Program-made: the position numbers and the translations under genes
The notes under the pieces: model-generated
Told to the model about the DNA's origin: nothing
What the model saw: the letters and a program-made list of their open reading frames with translations, nothing else
Database searches by the model: none
From: Nemertoderma westbladi
Lineage: Eukaryota; Xenacoelomorpha; Nemertodermatida; Nemertodermatidae
NCBI GenBank assembly: GCA_032718475.1
Contig: JAUCBJ010001487.1
Coordinates: 1 to 44,038 of the forward strand
Reading direction: 5' to 3'
Length of the DNA: 44,038 nt
Shown here: one piece after another, positions 1 through 11,856 of the stretch
Layout of the letters: each line of letters starts with the position of its first letter
Position numbering within the stretch: the first letter of the stretch is position 1

Positions 1-22
1 GGACACTAAAACAAATAATGCT
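1..22. repeat. 22-bp direct repeat, left copy
   Basis: The first 22 bases of the window (GGACACTAAAACAAATAATG plus CT) recur exactly at 2808-2829. This copy holds the stop codon and last five codons of the 680-residue minus-strand ORF. Confidence 0.85.
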
Positions 23-2048
23 GCATCTGTCCGAGCAGGAGATCCATCCCCCGTCGTCTCTCGTCCACCCATTCGACCGCCGAAGCGGGAGTCGCCAACA
101 TTGTAGCGGGCGGACGAGGGACAACGGGCGACAAATCCTGAATATTTCGCTCGGGGTCCAGGACCTGAACTGTCTCCTGGGCAGTTCTACTGGGCACAGG
201 TAGCTTAGTGCTATGCAGAGGGAATTTAGAAGTAGTTTCAGGGAGCACAGGTGTGTCTATCACCGAAGGGGTGATTTCAAGAACAGGCCTAATTATTTCA
301 GGCTCATCTACTATAGTAGGGAGTCTTTCTATTTTAATTATTTGGTCTGTGGGCTCTGTACTACCTAAGTTGGTGTTATTTAGTTGCCTTCTAACAGCTG
401 GAGGCAAATCAGGCAATTTCTGACGGTGGAATGTTCTTTTACGTCTGCTTAGACGAGATCTATTTCCTTTGCCTTCAGTATCGGTGGTATCGCCTTCTTC
501 AGATGATGTATATCCCTGTCTTTTGGGAGTAGATCGATTCATCATCTGCATATTACTAGCTGTTAACTGTTTATTTATGCAGTCTTGATTCTCCTGAATG
601 TTTTCCAATTCTAATTGGGTGGTTTCTTCAGTCGCTCTCCATTCTGCTTCTGCCACTGCCTCTGCCGCCTTTCTTTCAGCTTCAGCCGCTTTTGCTTCTG
701 CAGCTGCCGCTGCCGCTGCCGCTTTTCTTTCAGCTTCGGCCGCTTTTGCCTCTGCCGCTGCCTTTGCCGCTGCCGCTGCCGCTTTTCTTTCAGCTTTGGC
801 CGCTTTTGCCTCTGCCGCTGCCTCTGCCGCTGCCGCTTTTCTTTCTGCTTCTGCAGCTACCACTGCTGCTTTCTTTCTGTCTTCTATGCGTTTTTTCTTT
901 ACTTGTTCTTCTTGGACTCGTGTCAGGCGGAGTTGTTCATCAAATTTAGCCTGATTCGCAGCCCTCATTTCCACATCGATGGCATCCAACACAAGCTTGG
1001 TTCCTTCACTATTAGGGCTAAGTCCCTCTAACCTTCTCCTCAACTCGTCATCACCTAAAAAACGTTGATAGTCTGACAGATAGATGTCAATGGCATCCCT
1101 CTTATGCGGTTTCTCTGCCGTCGCTTCACTTTCCACTTGGGAAAAAGTAGCGTCTGTTGATTCTCCATGGGTTGATCGCTCCTCCAGCTGAGCTTTCCAC
1201 CGAGCTGTTCCTTGAACCTGGAGACTCACCCGTTGAAACCAAGTCTTTACGGCAACTTGCAACGACGTGTCTTGTCTTCGTTTAGAAGCCTCCTCAAAGG
1301 CTGATAAGATTAGCCTGATTCGCAGAATTCTTTCTCTAACTTGATAAAGCAGTTGTCCCTGCTCTTGAGGTCCTTGTGGTTGTTGAAACAGTTGTCCTTT
1401 TACTCGCTCCATAGAGCTGAAGAATCCCTGTGCGTATCCGGCTGCGGACCTCTTCCACACAGCTGGATCGATGGTTTCCTTGGCTACTCCCATCCGGTGT
1501 ATGTCCTCCCAGGCAGCTTCTGATAAATCAAACGGGAGTCCGGGTCCGGGGAAGTTCCATTGCGACTCGACCATGGACTTCAGTTCTTCCCTTGTGTATC
1601 CAGCATAACTATCTCTAGTTGAACGCTGGCTTCTCGCCCAATCGATCTGGTGTTCTTCCACAGCGATCAATAACCTAGTGAGTACGGCTGCAGGAAGGAT
1701 GAGAAGGGGATCTGAATAAGCCTCATCCGTCATCCTTGCTCCGCGCTCGGGTGTCAGTTCTGCAGTATCTTCACTACTGGAGCTGTCGGGCCGCTGAGAA
1801 ATAACTTCTTGGCTCGCGGGTTGTCGCTGTTCCGCTGCTTCTTGGTTCCGCTTGACCTGAGCTCGCGTGCCTATGATAGACCTACGATGTTGGACCAGCC
1901 TAGGTTCTCTTATTACTACTGGAGGGATGACCTTCCTCACAGTGGGAGGTGAACTGAACTTACGACTAGACGGTTCTACGCCTCTATCTGAGTCGCAGAT
2001 AGTTACATCTAATAAACTGTCTGACAGGTTCTGCTTAGTATCAGACAT
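6..2048 (-). CDS. Unrecognised 680-residue ORF, Ala/Glu/Lys-rich coiled coil, probably mobile-element encoded
   Basis: Intact ORF on the same strand as the gypsy gag-pol ORF and 4 kb downstream of it. I do not recognise a family. The start ATG at 2048 has A at -3 (context AAACATGT). The first ~120 residues are polar and look disordered. Residues ~120-330 are mixed helical with many W, R and Q. Residues ~363-483 are a long charged, Ala-rich helix made of repeated A-E-R-K-A-A-A type units, an obvious coiled-coil or single-alpha-helix candidate encoded by an imperfect GCC/GCT/TCT repeat. The last 200 residues are Pro/Thr-rich and end in QMQHYLF before TAG. No signal peptide, membrane segment, zinc knuckle, DSG protease or polymerase motif is seen, so it does not look like an envelope or pol product. 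It could be an accessory or gag-like ORF of the neighbouring retrotransposon, or the ORF of a separate element cut by the window edge. Function unknown. Confidence 0.6.
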   Translation of the reverse strand: MSDTKQNLSDSLLDVTICDSDRGVEPSSRKFSSPPTVRKVIPPVVIREPRLVQHRRSIIGTRAQVKRNQEAAEQRQPASQEVISQRPDSSSSEDTAELTPERGARMTDEAYSDPLLILPAAVLTRLLIAVEEHQIDWARSQRSTRDSYAGYTREELKSMVESQWNFPGPGLPFDLSEAAWEDIHRMGVAKETIDPAVWKRSAAGYAQGFFSSMERVKGQLFQQPQGPQEQGQLLYQVRERILRIRLILSAFEEASKRRQDTSLQVAVKTWFQRVSLQVQGTARWKAQLEERSTHGESTDATFSQVESEATAEKPHKRDAIDIYLSDYQRFLGDDELRRRLEGLSPNSEGTKLVLDAIDVEMRAANQAKFDEQLRLTRVQEEQVKKKRIEDRKKAAVVAAEAERKAAAAEAAAEAKAAKAERKAAAAAAKAAAEAKAAEAERKAAAAAAAAEAKAAEAERKAAEAVAEAEWRATEETTQLELENIQENQDCINKQLTASNMQMMNRSTPKRQGYTSSEEGDTTDTEGKGNRSRLSRRKRTFHRQKLPDLPPAVRRQLNNTNLGSTEPTDQIIKIERLPTIVDEPEIIRPVLEITPSVIDTPVLPETTSKFPLHSTKLPVPSRTAQETVQVLDPERNIQDLSPVVPRPPATMLATPASAVEWVDERRRGMDLLLGQMQHYLF

Positions 2049-2159
2049 GTTTATGTGTACAGTTGAATGTCTACTGCTGTATTACAGTCTGAGCAAGTCT
2101 AGTAACTCAGTATTAACTGCTAGCCTAGTAATTAATTACCGGTACTGCTACTCAGTGTA

Positions 2160-2545
2160 GCGTGATATATATAATATATTAGAATACCGGTATGCTTATA
2201 GTATATATAACTATTATTACAGACTAGGTTTATCACAGAATACCGGTATAATTTTAGCACAAATATATATAAATATATAATAGGCCTATCGGAATACCGG
2301 TATACAGCTTACAGTTTGTAGTATATATAATTCTGGACTAGAATTAATTACAAGTACCGGTATAATTTCAGCCTAAATTTATAGAAATAAAGATAATAGG
2401 CTTATCGTAAATACCGGTATACAGTTTACACTTATAGTGTATATATATAAGTATAATTACAAACTAGAATTAATTACAGATATTTAAAAATAAATTTATA
2501 GAAATAAATATAATAAGCCTATTGTAAATACCGGTATATCAATTA
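2160..2545. repeat. AT-rich tandem repeat with TACCGGTA palindromes
   Basis: Three to four degenerate units of roughly 115-130 bp. Each contains an AATACCGGTAT palindrome, a stretch like ACAGTTTACAGTTATAGTAT, a TAGAATTAATTAC block and an AGGCTTATCGTAAATACC block. It lies just upstream (on the minus strand) of the 680-residue ORF. Confidence 0.6.
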
Positions 2546-2560
2546 TTTTAAATAACTGAA

Positions 2561-3477
2561 TTTCTGAATTTCAAGGGTTACTTGGTTACCTTACTTACTT
2601 TATTACCGTTATTTGAGCAGTAATCCAACTGATATTGAGACCTAATGGTTGTATGGCAGGCCTACTATTTATAAATCGTTAGATTTGATTTATAATAAAT
2701 ATATACCCGTTTTAATGGGCTTTAGTCAATGCTTGAAATAAATGTTATTATTTCTGGGGAGTAATCACTACACAAAGCGGTGCGCTTTTAGTGAAGTGTT
2801 ACTTATAGGACACTAAAACAAATAATGCTAATTTACCTAAGTTACTTAATACTACAAATTACGTACAATTCGGGTGAGATTACAATCTCTAAATAAACAC
2901 AAAAATTTACAAAAACACAAAATACGAATTTTCAGGGTAATTTTACAAGAAGTCTACAAACCAGCCTAACAAAGGGTTAGAATTCTGGTTATTACAACGG
3001 ACAGGGTACTGCGGTATTTGAAAATAATACGTAGTAGTAAATACACTGCGTTGTCCAGATAGGAAAATACCACCGCCTGACGACCTATAGCCGTGTCGCT
3101 ATAGGTACTACGTTATGTATCACGGAGTGTTCCTACCTAGAAGTTAATAGAGCTAATCGAACGTGCCTATCAACCACTTTACAACACAAATATAATGAAT
3201 ACACTAATTACTTTCGGAAAGCACTGTACACTAAACCCTAAATTAGGTACGAGTACTTGTACAACAGATAATCAGTAGTTAAATATACTTGAACAGTTAA
3301 AAGAACCACGGCATCTGCTGGAGTGACCGGTGCACAAAATCACCAGTCTTTACCTACGCCAAGCAGCCCGTGTAGTACCGGGGTTAATTTAACTATAGCG
3401 GTATGTATAACAAACACAATTATTGTAGGAACAAACTTGGGGAATGAATGTTGCGAATAATCGCATAAACTCTGAAT
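2561..3477. other. Non-coding stretch, no gene seen
   Basis: Apart from the 22-bp repeat at 2808, I see no gene, array or convincing inverted repeat. Base use resembles the rest of the segment between the two minus-strand ORFs. Confidence 0.5.
2808..2829. repeat. 22-bp direct repeat, right copy
   Basis: Exact copy of bases 1-22. Here it is detached from the ORF body: only the terminal codons and stop of the 680-residue ORF are repeated, 760 bp upstream of that ORF's start. This suggests a tandem duplication or recombination junction of about 2.8 kb. Confidence 0.8.
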
Positions 3478-4345
3478 AATAAATATTACGCTACGCGTAC
3501 AAACCACTCAAACAAAATGCAGACCAAACACTGACAGACTACTATCAAGCCTAAATAAACTACAGGACATGCAGACTCCGAAATGATTAGGTAGTATGCG
3601 TTCTAACCCAGTAGTACGACTTATTCTTTAGTTGGGGGTTTACCTTACAGCATTGGCTGCCCCTACTTCCTAACCGTTCTTTATCGGACAGGTGATCTAC
3701 ATACACTGCAATCCGTTCAGACCTAATAACAGCCAGACAACTATCCAGCCTACAAATTATCTAAATAAATATTATACGCTACCTGTACAGACTACACAAA
3801 CAAAGTACAGACTAAACGATGGCAGACTACTCTCAAGCCTAAATAAACTACAGGACATGCAGACTCCGAAATGATTAGGTAGTATGCGTTCTAACCCAGT
3901 AGTACGACTTATTCTTTAGTTGGGGGTTTACCTTACAGCATTGGCTGCCCCTACTTCCTAACCGTTCTTTATCGGACAGGTGATCTACACACACTGCAAT
4001 CCGTTCAGACCTAATAACAGCCAGACAACTATCCAGCCTACAAATTATCTAAATAAATATTATACGCTACCTGTACAGACTACACAAACAAAGTACAGAC
4101 TAAACGATGGTAGACTACTCTCAAGCCTAAATAAACTACAGGACATGCAGACTCCGAAATGATTAGGTAGTATGCGTTCTAACCCAGTAGTATGACTTAT
4201 TCTTTAGTTGGGGGTTTACCTTACAGCATTGGCTGCCCCTACTTCCTAACAGTTCTTTATCGGACAGGTGATCTACACACACTGCAATCCGTTCAGACTT
4301 AACAGCAATCAGACAACAGTTCAACCTACAAATTGTCTGCACAAT
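3478..4345. repeat. 288-bp tandem repeat, about three copies
   Basis: The block beginning near ACAGACTACTCTCAAGCC recurs with a spacing of 288 bp (for example 3692 against 3980). The middle copies are almost identical; the first and last are more diverged. It lies in the non-coding 4 kb downstream of gag-pol. Such repeats are common in retrotransposon UTRs or LTRs, but no LTR boundary was found. Confidence 0.9.
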
Positions 4346-4511
4346 ATGATCAGGCTTACACGCCTTCTGTTCAATACTGGCCTACAAATAAATAAAACTG
4401 ACAGAAATAAGTAAGCTCCAAAAGAAACAAGGGGTGTACAGTCCCTAATCTCTTAAACAGCCTACCGGTATACAACAATCAAATCGAATAATACTAATGT
4501 ACTTATACGGG

Positions 4512-4628
4512 AAGTACCGGTTAGGACAGTTGGGCCTACGGACCTACAGAAGTACCGGTTCTGGCAGTTGGACCTATGGGCCTACAGCAGTACCGGTTCT
4601 GGCAGTTGGGCCTACTGACCTACAGATG
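4512..4628. repeat. 39-bp tandem repeat, three copies
   Basis: Three copies spaced 39 bp of a unit beginning AGTACCGGTTCTGGCAGTTG and ending GGGCCTACTGACCTACAG. The ACCGGT core recalls the repeats at 2160-2545. Confidence 0.85.
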
Positions 4629-6037
4629 TACCGTTCAGGTTTACCGGTTGACCGGTACTTTCAACTTTATTGCTTACTGCAATAAAGAAGCTATATCCGT
4701 TATTGTTCGCGCTTTCAGACCTTTGGCAGTTTAACCCGCCAAATTAGGATGTCTTCTAGATAATAAATCACTTTTAGCCTATGACAAGTATTTAATTCAC
4801 TACACTAGTCGAAACCAATCTGTGCGCGATCATTCACCCGCTGGATATACCCGGGAGATTGGGTTCGACGGCTTAATCTTATTGCTATGTAAGCTTAATG
4901 TATTATTCGACTGACAGTATTATATAATCTCTGACAATATTATTCACCTTCGGGGAATATTAACAGTTCCTTTAGGACGTGGCGCTCTATCTATATAAAC
5001 AGAGTTATGACTTAAACTACTCACAACGATATGGCTTAGTTATAATTCACATATATGGCGCATTCTTTAGGAAATGCTTCGTTATCAGTCTCACTCATAC
5101 ACAATGCTGCACAATACTGCACACTAATCTGCCGTTCTTCACTGATTTTAGTCACATATAAAAGGAACACGGACCGACTCATGTAGGGTCTATCAAATAA
5201 CATTAGATTCACTTCAAACCACTTTAACATAAGTCACAATCGTTATATATAACCTTTCTCTCTTACCTTCGGTATATCGAGAATATTGGGTTTTCGGGGT
5301 TATTTATCGTTATTCCAAATATAATAATTCATCAACCATATTATGAAGAACCGACAGTAAATAGCAGTATAACAATATAAACGTATGCACAGGTATGTGG
5401 TACATGCAGATCATCAGTCAGTTATGGTTTGTTGAGTTGAGTTATGTTTAGTTCATTAGTTTGATAACGGATTTATGTCCTTATAATTAAGCCTACTAGT
5501 GTTAAGCTAAAAACAGAAAGGCACAAAATATTTCCAAGCCGGTCTCTCCTGGCTCAGGACTGAATGTAAACACTGCACATAAAGCATTACGTGTGTAAGC
5601 CCCCGTTTGCCGTACCCGCCGCTATCATGAAGTAATCAAATAATCTCTCAATCTAATATAATATATAATCTTATCTCAATATATTCATAATCTCTAATAC
5701 AGTCCTATCGGTACATAAAATCCCATCTCGACTCCCAGACTCTCAGTCATATCTCCCAAAAACCCTCTTCCATGGCCTACTCTGTATCATATCCTTACAT
5801 ATTCCCCCCGCACAAAAAAAAGGCACTCTTGCCACAGAGTGTCAAAAGAAAATTCGTAATAGCTAATACTGTAGCTCACAAAAAAATATACCGAAAAATA
5901 ATAAAATTAAGCACAAAACACATATATAAGCACAAAACAAAACAAAAAATGTAAATCTTATATTTCCCAAGAATAATAAAAATACGCACAAAAAAAATAT
6001 ATAAATCTCATATATTTATATCCCAAAAATAATAATT
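4629..6037. other. AT-rich non-coding stretch downstream of gag-pol
   Basis: No gene or array is recognised. If the gypsy element is complete, this stretch is its 3' non-coding region or part of a 3' LTR. I could not match it to the 11054-11690 region. Confidence 0.4.
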
Positions 6038-9000
6038 TTACTTCCCAGTATAGGACTGACTTGGTACTTCCGATTTACAATTTCGTAATCGGTCAATGTT
6101 TACAAATAAAATCTTTTCATGTGGCTTGTCAACCAATCTTATTTCCGCATTATTGGCGACAATTTTTAGAATTCTATAAGGCCCATGAAATGGCCTAGTG
6201 AGTTTATGATACTTTCCTTTCACCAAATCAGGTCGGTGAAGGAACACCCTATCTCCGACTCGATATGTGACTGATTTACGTTTTTTATCAAACTGTTCCT
6301 TATATTGCACCTGCGCCTTATTTATGTTGCGTCGTGCAATATCCCACGCCGTAGATAGATGATCTGACAACTCAGTTCTATAATCATCCAAATCCACTTG
6401 ATAGACTGTCCGAGGTCTATTCAAAGCCGTTTCGGTTGGCAATCGGGCATCCCGCCCATATAACAAAAAAAACGGCGATTCATTTGTACTAGAGTGTTGT
6501 GATGTTCTATAAGCAAACAATACACAAGGCAACACCCGATCCCAATCGTTATTGTGTCTGTCAGCTGTTTTGGCTAACATGTCTAACAACGTTCTGTTAA
6601 AACGTTCTATCATTCCATCCGTTTGAGGGTGAAATGCACTAGTATTAATTTTCCGAATCCCGCACAAATCGCAAACAGATAAAAATAAATCAGACAAAAA
6701 GTTAGTACCTCTGTCTGATAACAGCTCCCGAGGTACTCCATGCCTGCCAATAAAATCTATGAAACAATTTGCTACTGTCTCCGCTTTTTCATCTGGTACC
6801 GCATATGCCTCAATCCATTTTGTTAAATAGTCTCCAAATAAAATACACTTTTTATTACCCAGTTCCGTCAATGGTAAAGTTAAAACATCAACAGCTACTC
6901 GCTCAAATGGGCCCCCAACCGGTAAAGGTTGAAGCAAAGGCTTCTGCCCACGCCCAGGATTCCTCGTAGCACATTGCAAGCAACTGTGACACCAATGAAA
7001 AATATCAACCCGCATACGTGGCCACCAATATTGTAATCTTAGCACACTCCAATTTCTATGATCAGAGAGATGGCCAGCAAATTTACCCCCATGAATTTCA
7101 TTCCATATCTTAAATCTCCACTCCTTTGGGACAGCTAAACGCGGCTGCCGAAAATCAACATTATCTTCTACTTTATATAAAACACCGTCAATTAGAGTGG
7201 TATTATCAGAATTAGTTTTTACAAAATCTCTCATCTTTTTGTCACTGGGTACTATTTTAGATACATGAAAATCAATAAGTGCACGTAAATCAGAATCAGT
7301 ATACTGTAACTCTTTCAATAATTCCGTCTCCTCCCGTAACTTTTCAAAAGACTCACATATATTTGAGCTAGCACAAATACCGTTTTGGTTGCTAGTAGCA
7401 ACCGGAATTCTCGAAAGAGCATCAGCATTACCATTTGCTTTGCCCGGCCGATGAAAAACATGATCAGGATTAATATACTCATTGATATTAAATACCCACC
7501 GCGCTAATGGACCGGTTAATTCAGTACGCCCACGCAACAACCCCTTAATAGAAGCGTGGTCTGTATAAACAACATTACTACTTATTCGACCATATAAGTA
7601 TGTACGAAAATGATTACAGGCCCAGTTCAAACCCCATAATTCTAGATGAGGCGCACTGTACCTACGTTGTGCGTTATCAATATGTTTAGACGCATATGCA
7701 ATGGGATGTAACATCCCATCACGATCACAAATTTGTGATAAAATTGCACCAAAACCTATTTCACTCGCATCTGTTTCCAAAATAAAAGGTTTATCAAAAT
7801 CTGGATATTCTAGAACTGGTGTGGATACCAACCGGTTCTTTAGTTCCCAATATGCCAAGCGAGTGGAATTGGTCCAGACAAATACAGTATTTTTCCGTAA
7901 CAGTTCGTATAAAGGTTTAGCAATACTTCCATAGCCCTCAATAAAACGTCTATAATAGTTTGTTAACCCTAGAAAACCTCTAAGTGTTTTAAGGTTATGG
8001 GGCTCCGGATAATTCAGAACTTTATCAGTTTTTTTAGGGTCCGGGCTAATACCATTTCTAGAAATGATATGACCCAAGTAATTAGTTTGAGACTTAAAAA
8101 AGGTACATTTCCTTACTTTGAGTTTTACCTTTTTGGTTAATAACTGTTCTAGAATAAGTTTTACGTGGTTTAAATGGCTAATAAAGTCATCCGAGTTAAT
8201 TAATATGTCGTCAATAAATACGTTATATGGATTTTTCCCTACCACACTAATACCCCGCAACATTTTTTCCATAGCGCGTTGAAAAGATGCCGGAGCATTA
8301 CATAACCCGAAGGCTAACACAATAAATTCATAAAACCCTGACGAACAAGTGAAAGCTGTTTTGGGAATATCATCATAGGATAACGGAATTTGCCAATATC
8401 CCATGGCTAAATCTAGGGAGGTAAAGTACTTTGAAGAACGCAAATGCTCCAATATATCCTCAATATGGGGAAGAGGATAATTATCTTTGACCGTGTAACT
8501 ATTCAACTTCCGGTAGTCTACGCAAAACCGAACAGACCCATCGGGTTTCGCTGCTAGTACAATTGGGGAAGACCACGGACTCTGAGATGGCTGAATCACC
8601 CCCAAATCTAACATTTTCTTTATTTCCTTGGCCACAACTGCCTTTAATTCGTGGGGAGTCCTGCGAAGTCCCTGTTTAATAGGCGCCGTGGTACCCGTAT
8701 TAATACAATGTTCCGGTAAATCCGCTCTCCCAAATTCATCATCTGAGAGTTGGAATACATCGTGGTACTCTTTTAGTAGATTCAAAACCTCCGACTTTTG
8801 TTCTTCTGTCAAGTCCGTTTCCGATAAATCGATGCTGGATTCGAGTACCTTCTCGCGTTCCTTTACATTCGTTATTACTGCCGATAAACCATCCGCAACC
8901 GAATCTAGAACATTGGTGTCCGTGACATCCGTATCCGTGATTTCCGTTAGATTAATTGTACCATTATCGGCAATTAAGTTCGTACATTTCCCAATAGTTA

Positions 9001-11053
9001 AACCTTCTGGAATAGATTTGTGGATGGAATCTAAATTTAGAATCCCCAATAAACCGTAACCATCCTCCTCCAGTTCAAGAACGGCTCCCGTAGAACATAA
9101 ACCGTATTCCGCTAACCCATCTGAAGGTTCAAATAAACATTGTCGAGACGGGAGTTCTTTAAACTGTCCTTCAACCTGTACCTTTACAAAACTCGCTGTC
9201 CGAGGAGGAATTTGTTTTCCAACTAACAGTGCACACAACCCGCTGTTGTTATTCCGTGTATCTGTAACGCCCCGATCATCCGCTCCGATCTTTTCCCTCC
9301 AAGAATCTACAACCTTGGAAATCGAATCCATGGCAAAATCCGAATGGTTTATTTCTAATCGTTCCGTCCCGAAAATCGTGCGTTCCGCAGTCCTCAAAGA
9401 AACCCCTAACTTTGGTAAGGCATCCGTTCCAACTACAAAATCATGATCAAAATCTCGAACAACCCACAAAGTGATTGTTTCCGTAAAACCATCTAAAGTT
9501 ACAGGGGCTTTAAATCTGGCGCATACATCTAGTTGGGCTCCAGTAGCTGAGCTTAAACGTAATAAATCCGAACTAGTATCCACAAGATGTCGTTGTGTAC
9601 CCAATTCTTTAAGAATACATTGAGCTGTTGATACAGAAACAAATGTTGCTTGGCAACCAGAGTCCAATAAAACCGTATATTCTAAGGAACCGACCTTTAC
9701 CGTGGATGTACATCGCATTCCCAGTTTAGTTTCTCCACTACTAACAATATTTGCCTCACCGAACAATAAGTTTACTACTGAGTTATCCACCAAATAGCTG
9801 TCAGGATTTCTGACAGAAGCTGCTTTTCCTTCATTTCTAGAAGGAAAGGGTTTCGAAACCGGATGTGCTGAATTTGTTTGTGTTTGATTGAAGTTACGAG
9901 GAGTTTGGAAAGATTTTGCAGGACCGTATCTTCTATCACGCGGACACTGCTCCTTCCAATGGAATTCGTTATGGAACCCAAGACTATCGCAGAATTTACA
10001 CTTCGGTAATGGACGCGAATGAGGATTGAACGATGCAGAAGGTTGAAACGCAGGTGAATTTGAATTCGGTGTAAAACCATCTCTGTGTGGTTTATTCTCA
10101 GAATATTGATATCCGCTATTATTACTTCCATAAGGCGTCCGTTTAAAATTCTGTTGAAAATCCCGTGGACGACTACTAAACTGTTGAGAATTAAAACGCC
10201 GCGCTGATGCGTAATCATCAGCTGACACCGCTAACTGACTTAGAGATTTTAGTTTTCTATCTCGCAACCAAACTTGCAGATCATTAGGTACGCAATGGGA
10301 AAACTGTTCCATTAAAATTAATTCTTCTAATGGAATCGTTTCTTCATCTTCACCCGTAACCTGCTCATACACCCACCGCCTATAGGATTCCCGCATTCTC
10401 TCCGCAAACTCACTAAAGGATTCATTATCTCTTTTTCTGTCTCCCCGAAACCGCAACCTCAAGTTCTCCGTATTTATGTCATATCGCGACCGAATTATCT
10501 CTTTCACCCTATCATAATCAGCAGCATCCTCATTAGAAAGGGTGGAAAAAGCTGCTAATGCTTTACCGGTTAGCCGACCAGCAAGCTGGGTGGACCAGAC
10601 TGATCTGTCCCACCCTTGTAATGTGGCTGTCCGTTCAAAAACCGTAAGAAAGTGTTCAATGTCATCATTGACCGTTAAAGCCCGTAACATTGGCTTTGGG
10701 GGTTTAACTGTCGGGGTATCATTTTCCCGGAATGGTTCCCTTCCCCCAGCCCCGCCAACACCGAATGTGGTTCCCTGCGCCAATTGCTCGACCACCCCTT
10801 GCATATTTCTTTGCTGTTGAATAAGTACTGAGAATATTTCTTGTTGCTGTTGTAGTATGTTTAGCATTGGATCTACACCTCCAGATGCCGCCTCTGTGGG
10901 TAGTGAAATACCAAATGCCTTAAGTAACTTAGGTGGCAACCCTATTAAAAAGTTTACAACATCTTCCTTTCTCTTCCCAGCAGAATCAAAATCAAATTGG
11001 CGACCAATCTCCCGCAGCCGATCAAAAGTAAATCCCTGTAATATCTCTTCCAT
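6038..11053 (-). mobile_element. gag-pol: Ty3/gypsy retrotransposon gag-pol polyprotein, uninterrupted
   Basis: One 1671-codon ORF with the Ty3/gypsy order gag, protease, reverse transcriptase, RNase H, integrase. The capsid-like gag region is at ~130-290. A Cys/His knuckle-like segment starts CKFCDSLGF near residue 350. The aspartic protease has LLDSGCQATF near 464. The reverse transcriptase spans ~770-950 with SLDLAMGYWQI near 880 and the catalytic FIDD near 947. RNase H starts near 1090 with LETDAS. The integrase has an H-H-C-C zinc domain at ~1320-1362 and catalytic D, D and E near 1390 (VDVLT), 1446 (SDRGTN) and 1483 (IERFN), then a GPY-type C-terminal module near 1622. No stops or frameshifts break it, which suggests a young, possibly active copy. 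It lies antisense to the channel gene, apparently in its 5' intron. It makes the proteins for reverse transcription and integration of the element. LTRs, primer-binding site and polypurine tract were not identified with confidence. Confidence 0.96.
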
Positions 11054-11697
11054 ACCGTCAGACCGTTGTACAATTATTTCCGTATTTTTCCTTAGGCTTT
11101 AGGCCTACCGAATTTCAGAATTAGGCAACTCTAAACTGTCAGTCTGCCAATACAGCAATACAACAATGAATAAATTACCGGTAGGTACCGTACTCACAAT
11201 TCCGTAATTGATATCCGTTCCCAGTTCCGTAAAACTGACACTTCTTTCTTATTTAGTTTCAATGAGACTGCCCAGTGTCGCCTTACAGTGTCTCAATCTA
11301 TCTGTATCTGGTGATCTATCAGAGTTGGGTGTCGGCGCAGTGAGGGTAGGCTATGGATATTCTTCAGTTATTTATAAAGATTATTGTAATGTAACAGTAG
11401 TAATAGCGACAATACCGGGATGCAATTAGTTCAATATAATTGCTCCGGTTGGATTTGGGTGTGTTTAGTAATTATTATTCTTGAGTAAGTTGGATATTAT
11501 TCCAGTGAGAGATTTATTCATGTCCCACAGTTTTATAGTTCTTATGAACTAAAATAATTAGTTGTTCCATAATTAATGTTGAATTCAGTAGTAGTTTGTT
11601 TTTGTTCGATGTATGAATTTAAAAAGCCCACCGTTAATTAATAGCATCTTGTCATCATTATTGATAGCGTTTTAATTATGTTTTTATTTTTCTACAG
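11054..11697. other. Leader of gag-pol and end of channel intron
   Basis: No coding signal. The 5' leader or 5' LTR of the retrotransposon should lie here, between its ATG at 11053 and the channel exon at 11698, but I could find no matching LTR within the window. It contains one more ACCGGT-rich spot near 11176. It ends with a normal pyrimidine-rich acceptor (TTTTTCTACAG). Confidence 0.4.
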
Positions 11698-11856
11698 GTT
11701 GTCCGTTTTGGTGTCTTCTGGATATTGTTCCGATAAAGAATGAGAAGGGAGATGTCGTTCTATTTCTTGCTTCTTATAAGGATATTAGCCATAGCAACAG
11801 TGTTGACCTTAGCAGCGGCAATAGCGATACCAATAACACGCTCGGTACCCCCACTG
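11698..11856 (+). CDS. Elk: ELK (Kv12) K+ channel, first visible exon: end of PAS (eag) domain
   Basis: After the acceptor TTCTACAG the exon reads [20 protein letters not shown] and then [10 protein letters not shown], the highly conserved last strands of the KCNH-type PAS domain, followed by a Ser/Asn-rich linker. It ends phase 1 at GTGAGT. The PAS domain sits in the cytosol and tunes gating by contacting the CNBHD. The earlier exons (N-terminal cap and the first ~90 residues of PAS) are not seen and should be left of the window, which would place the retrotransposon in the gene's 5' intron. The 'phase 2-nt in, phase 1 out' reading joins cleanly to the next exon. Confidence 0.93.

Noticed and set aside
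598-1031. Plus-strand Ser/Ala- and Leu/Pro-rich ORFs
   Set aside because: Shadows of the Ala-rich coiled-coil coding repeat of the minus-strand 680-codon ORF.
11054-11690. 5' LTR of the gypsy element
   Set aside because: I looked for a matching copy in 1-6037 and for a primer-binding site next to it and found neither convincingly.
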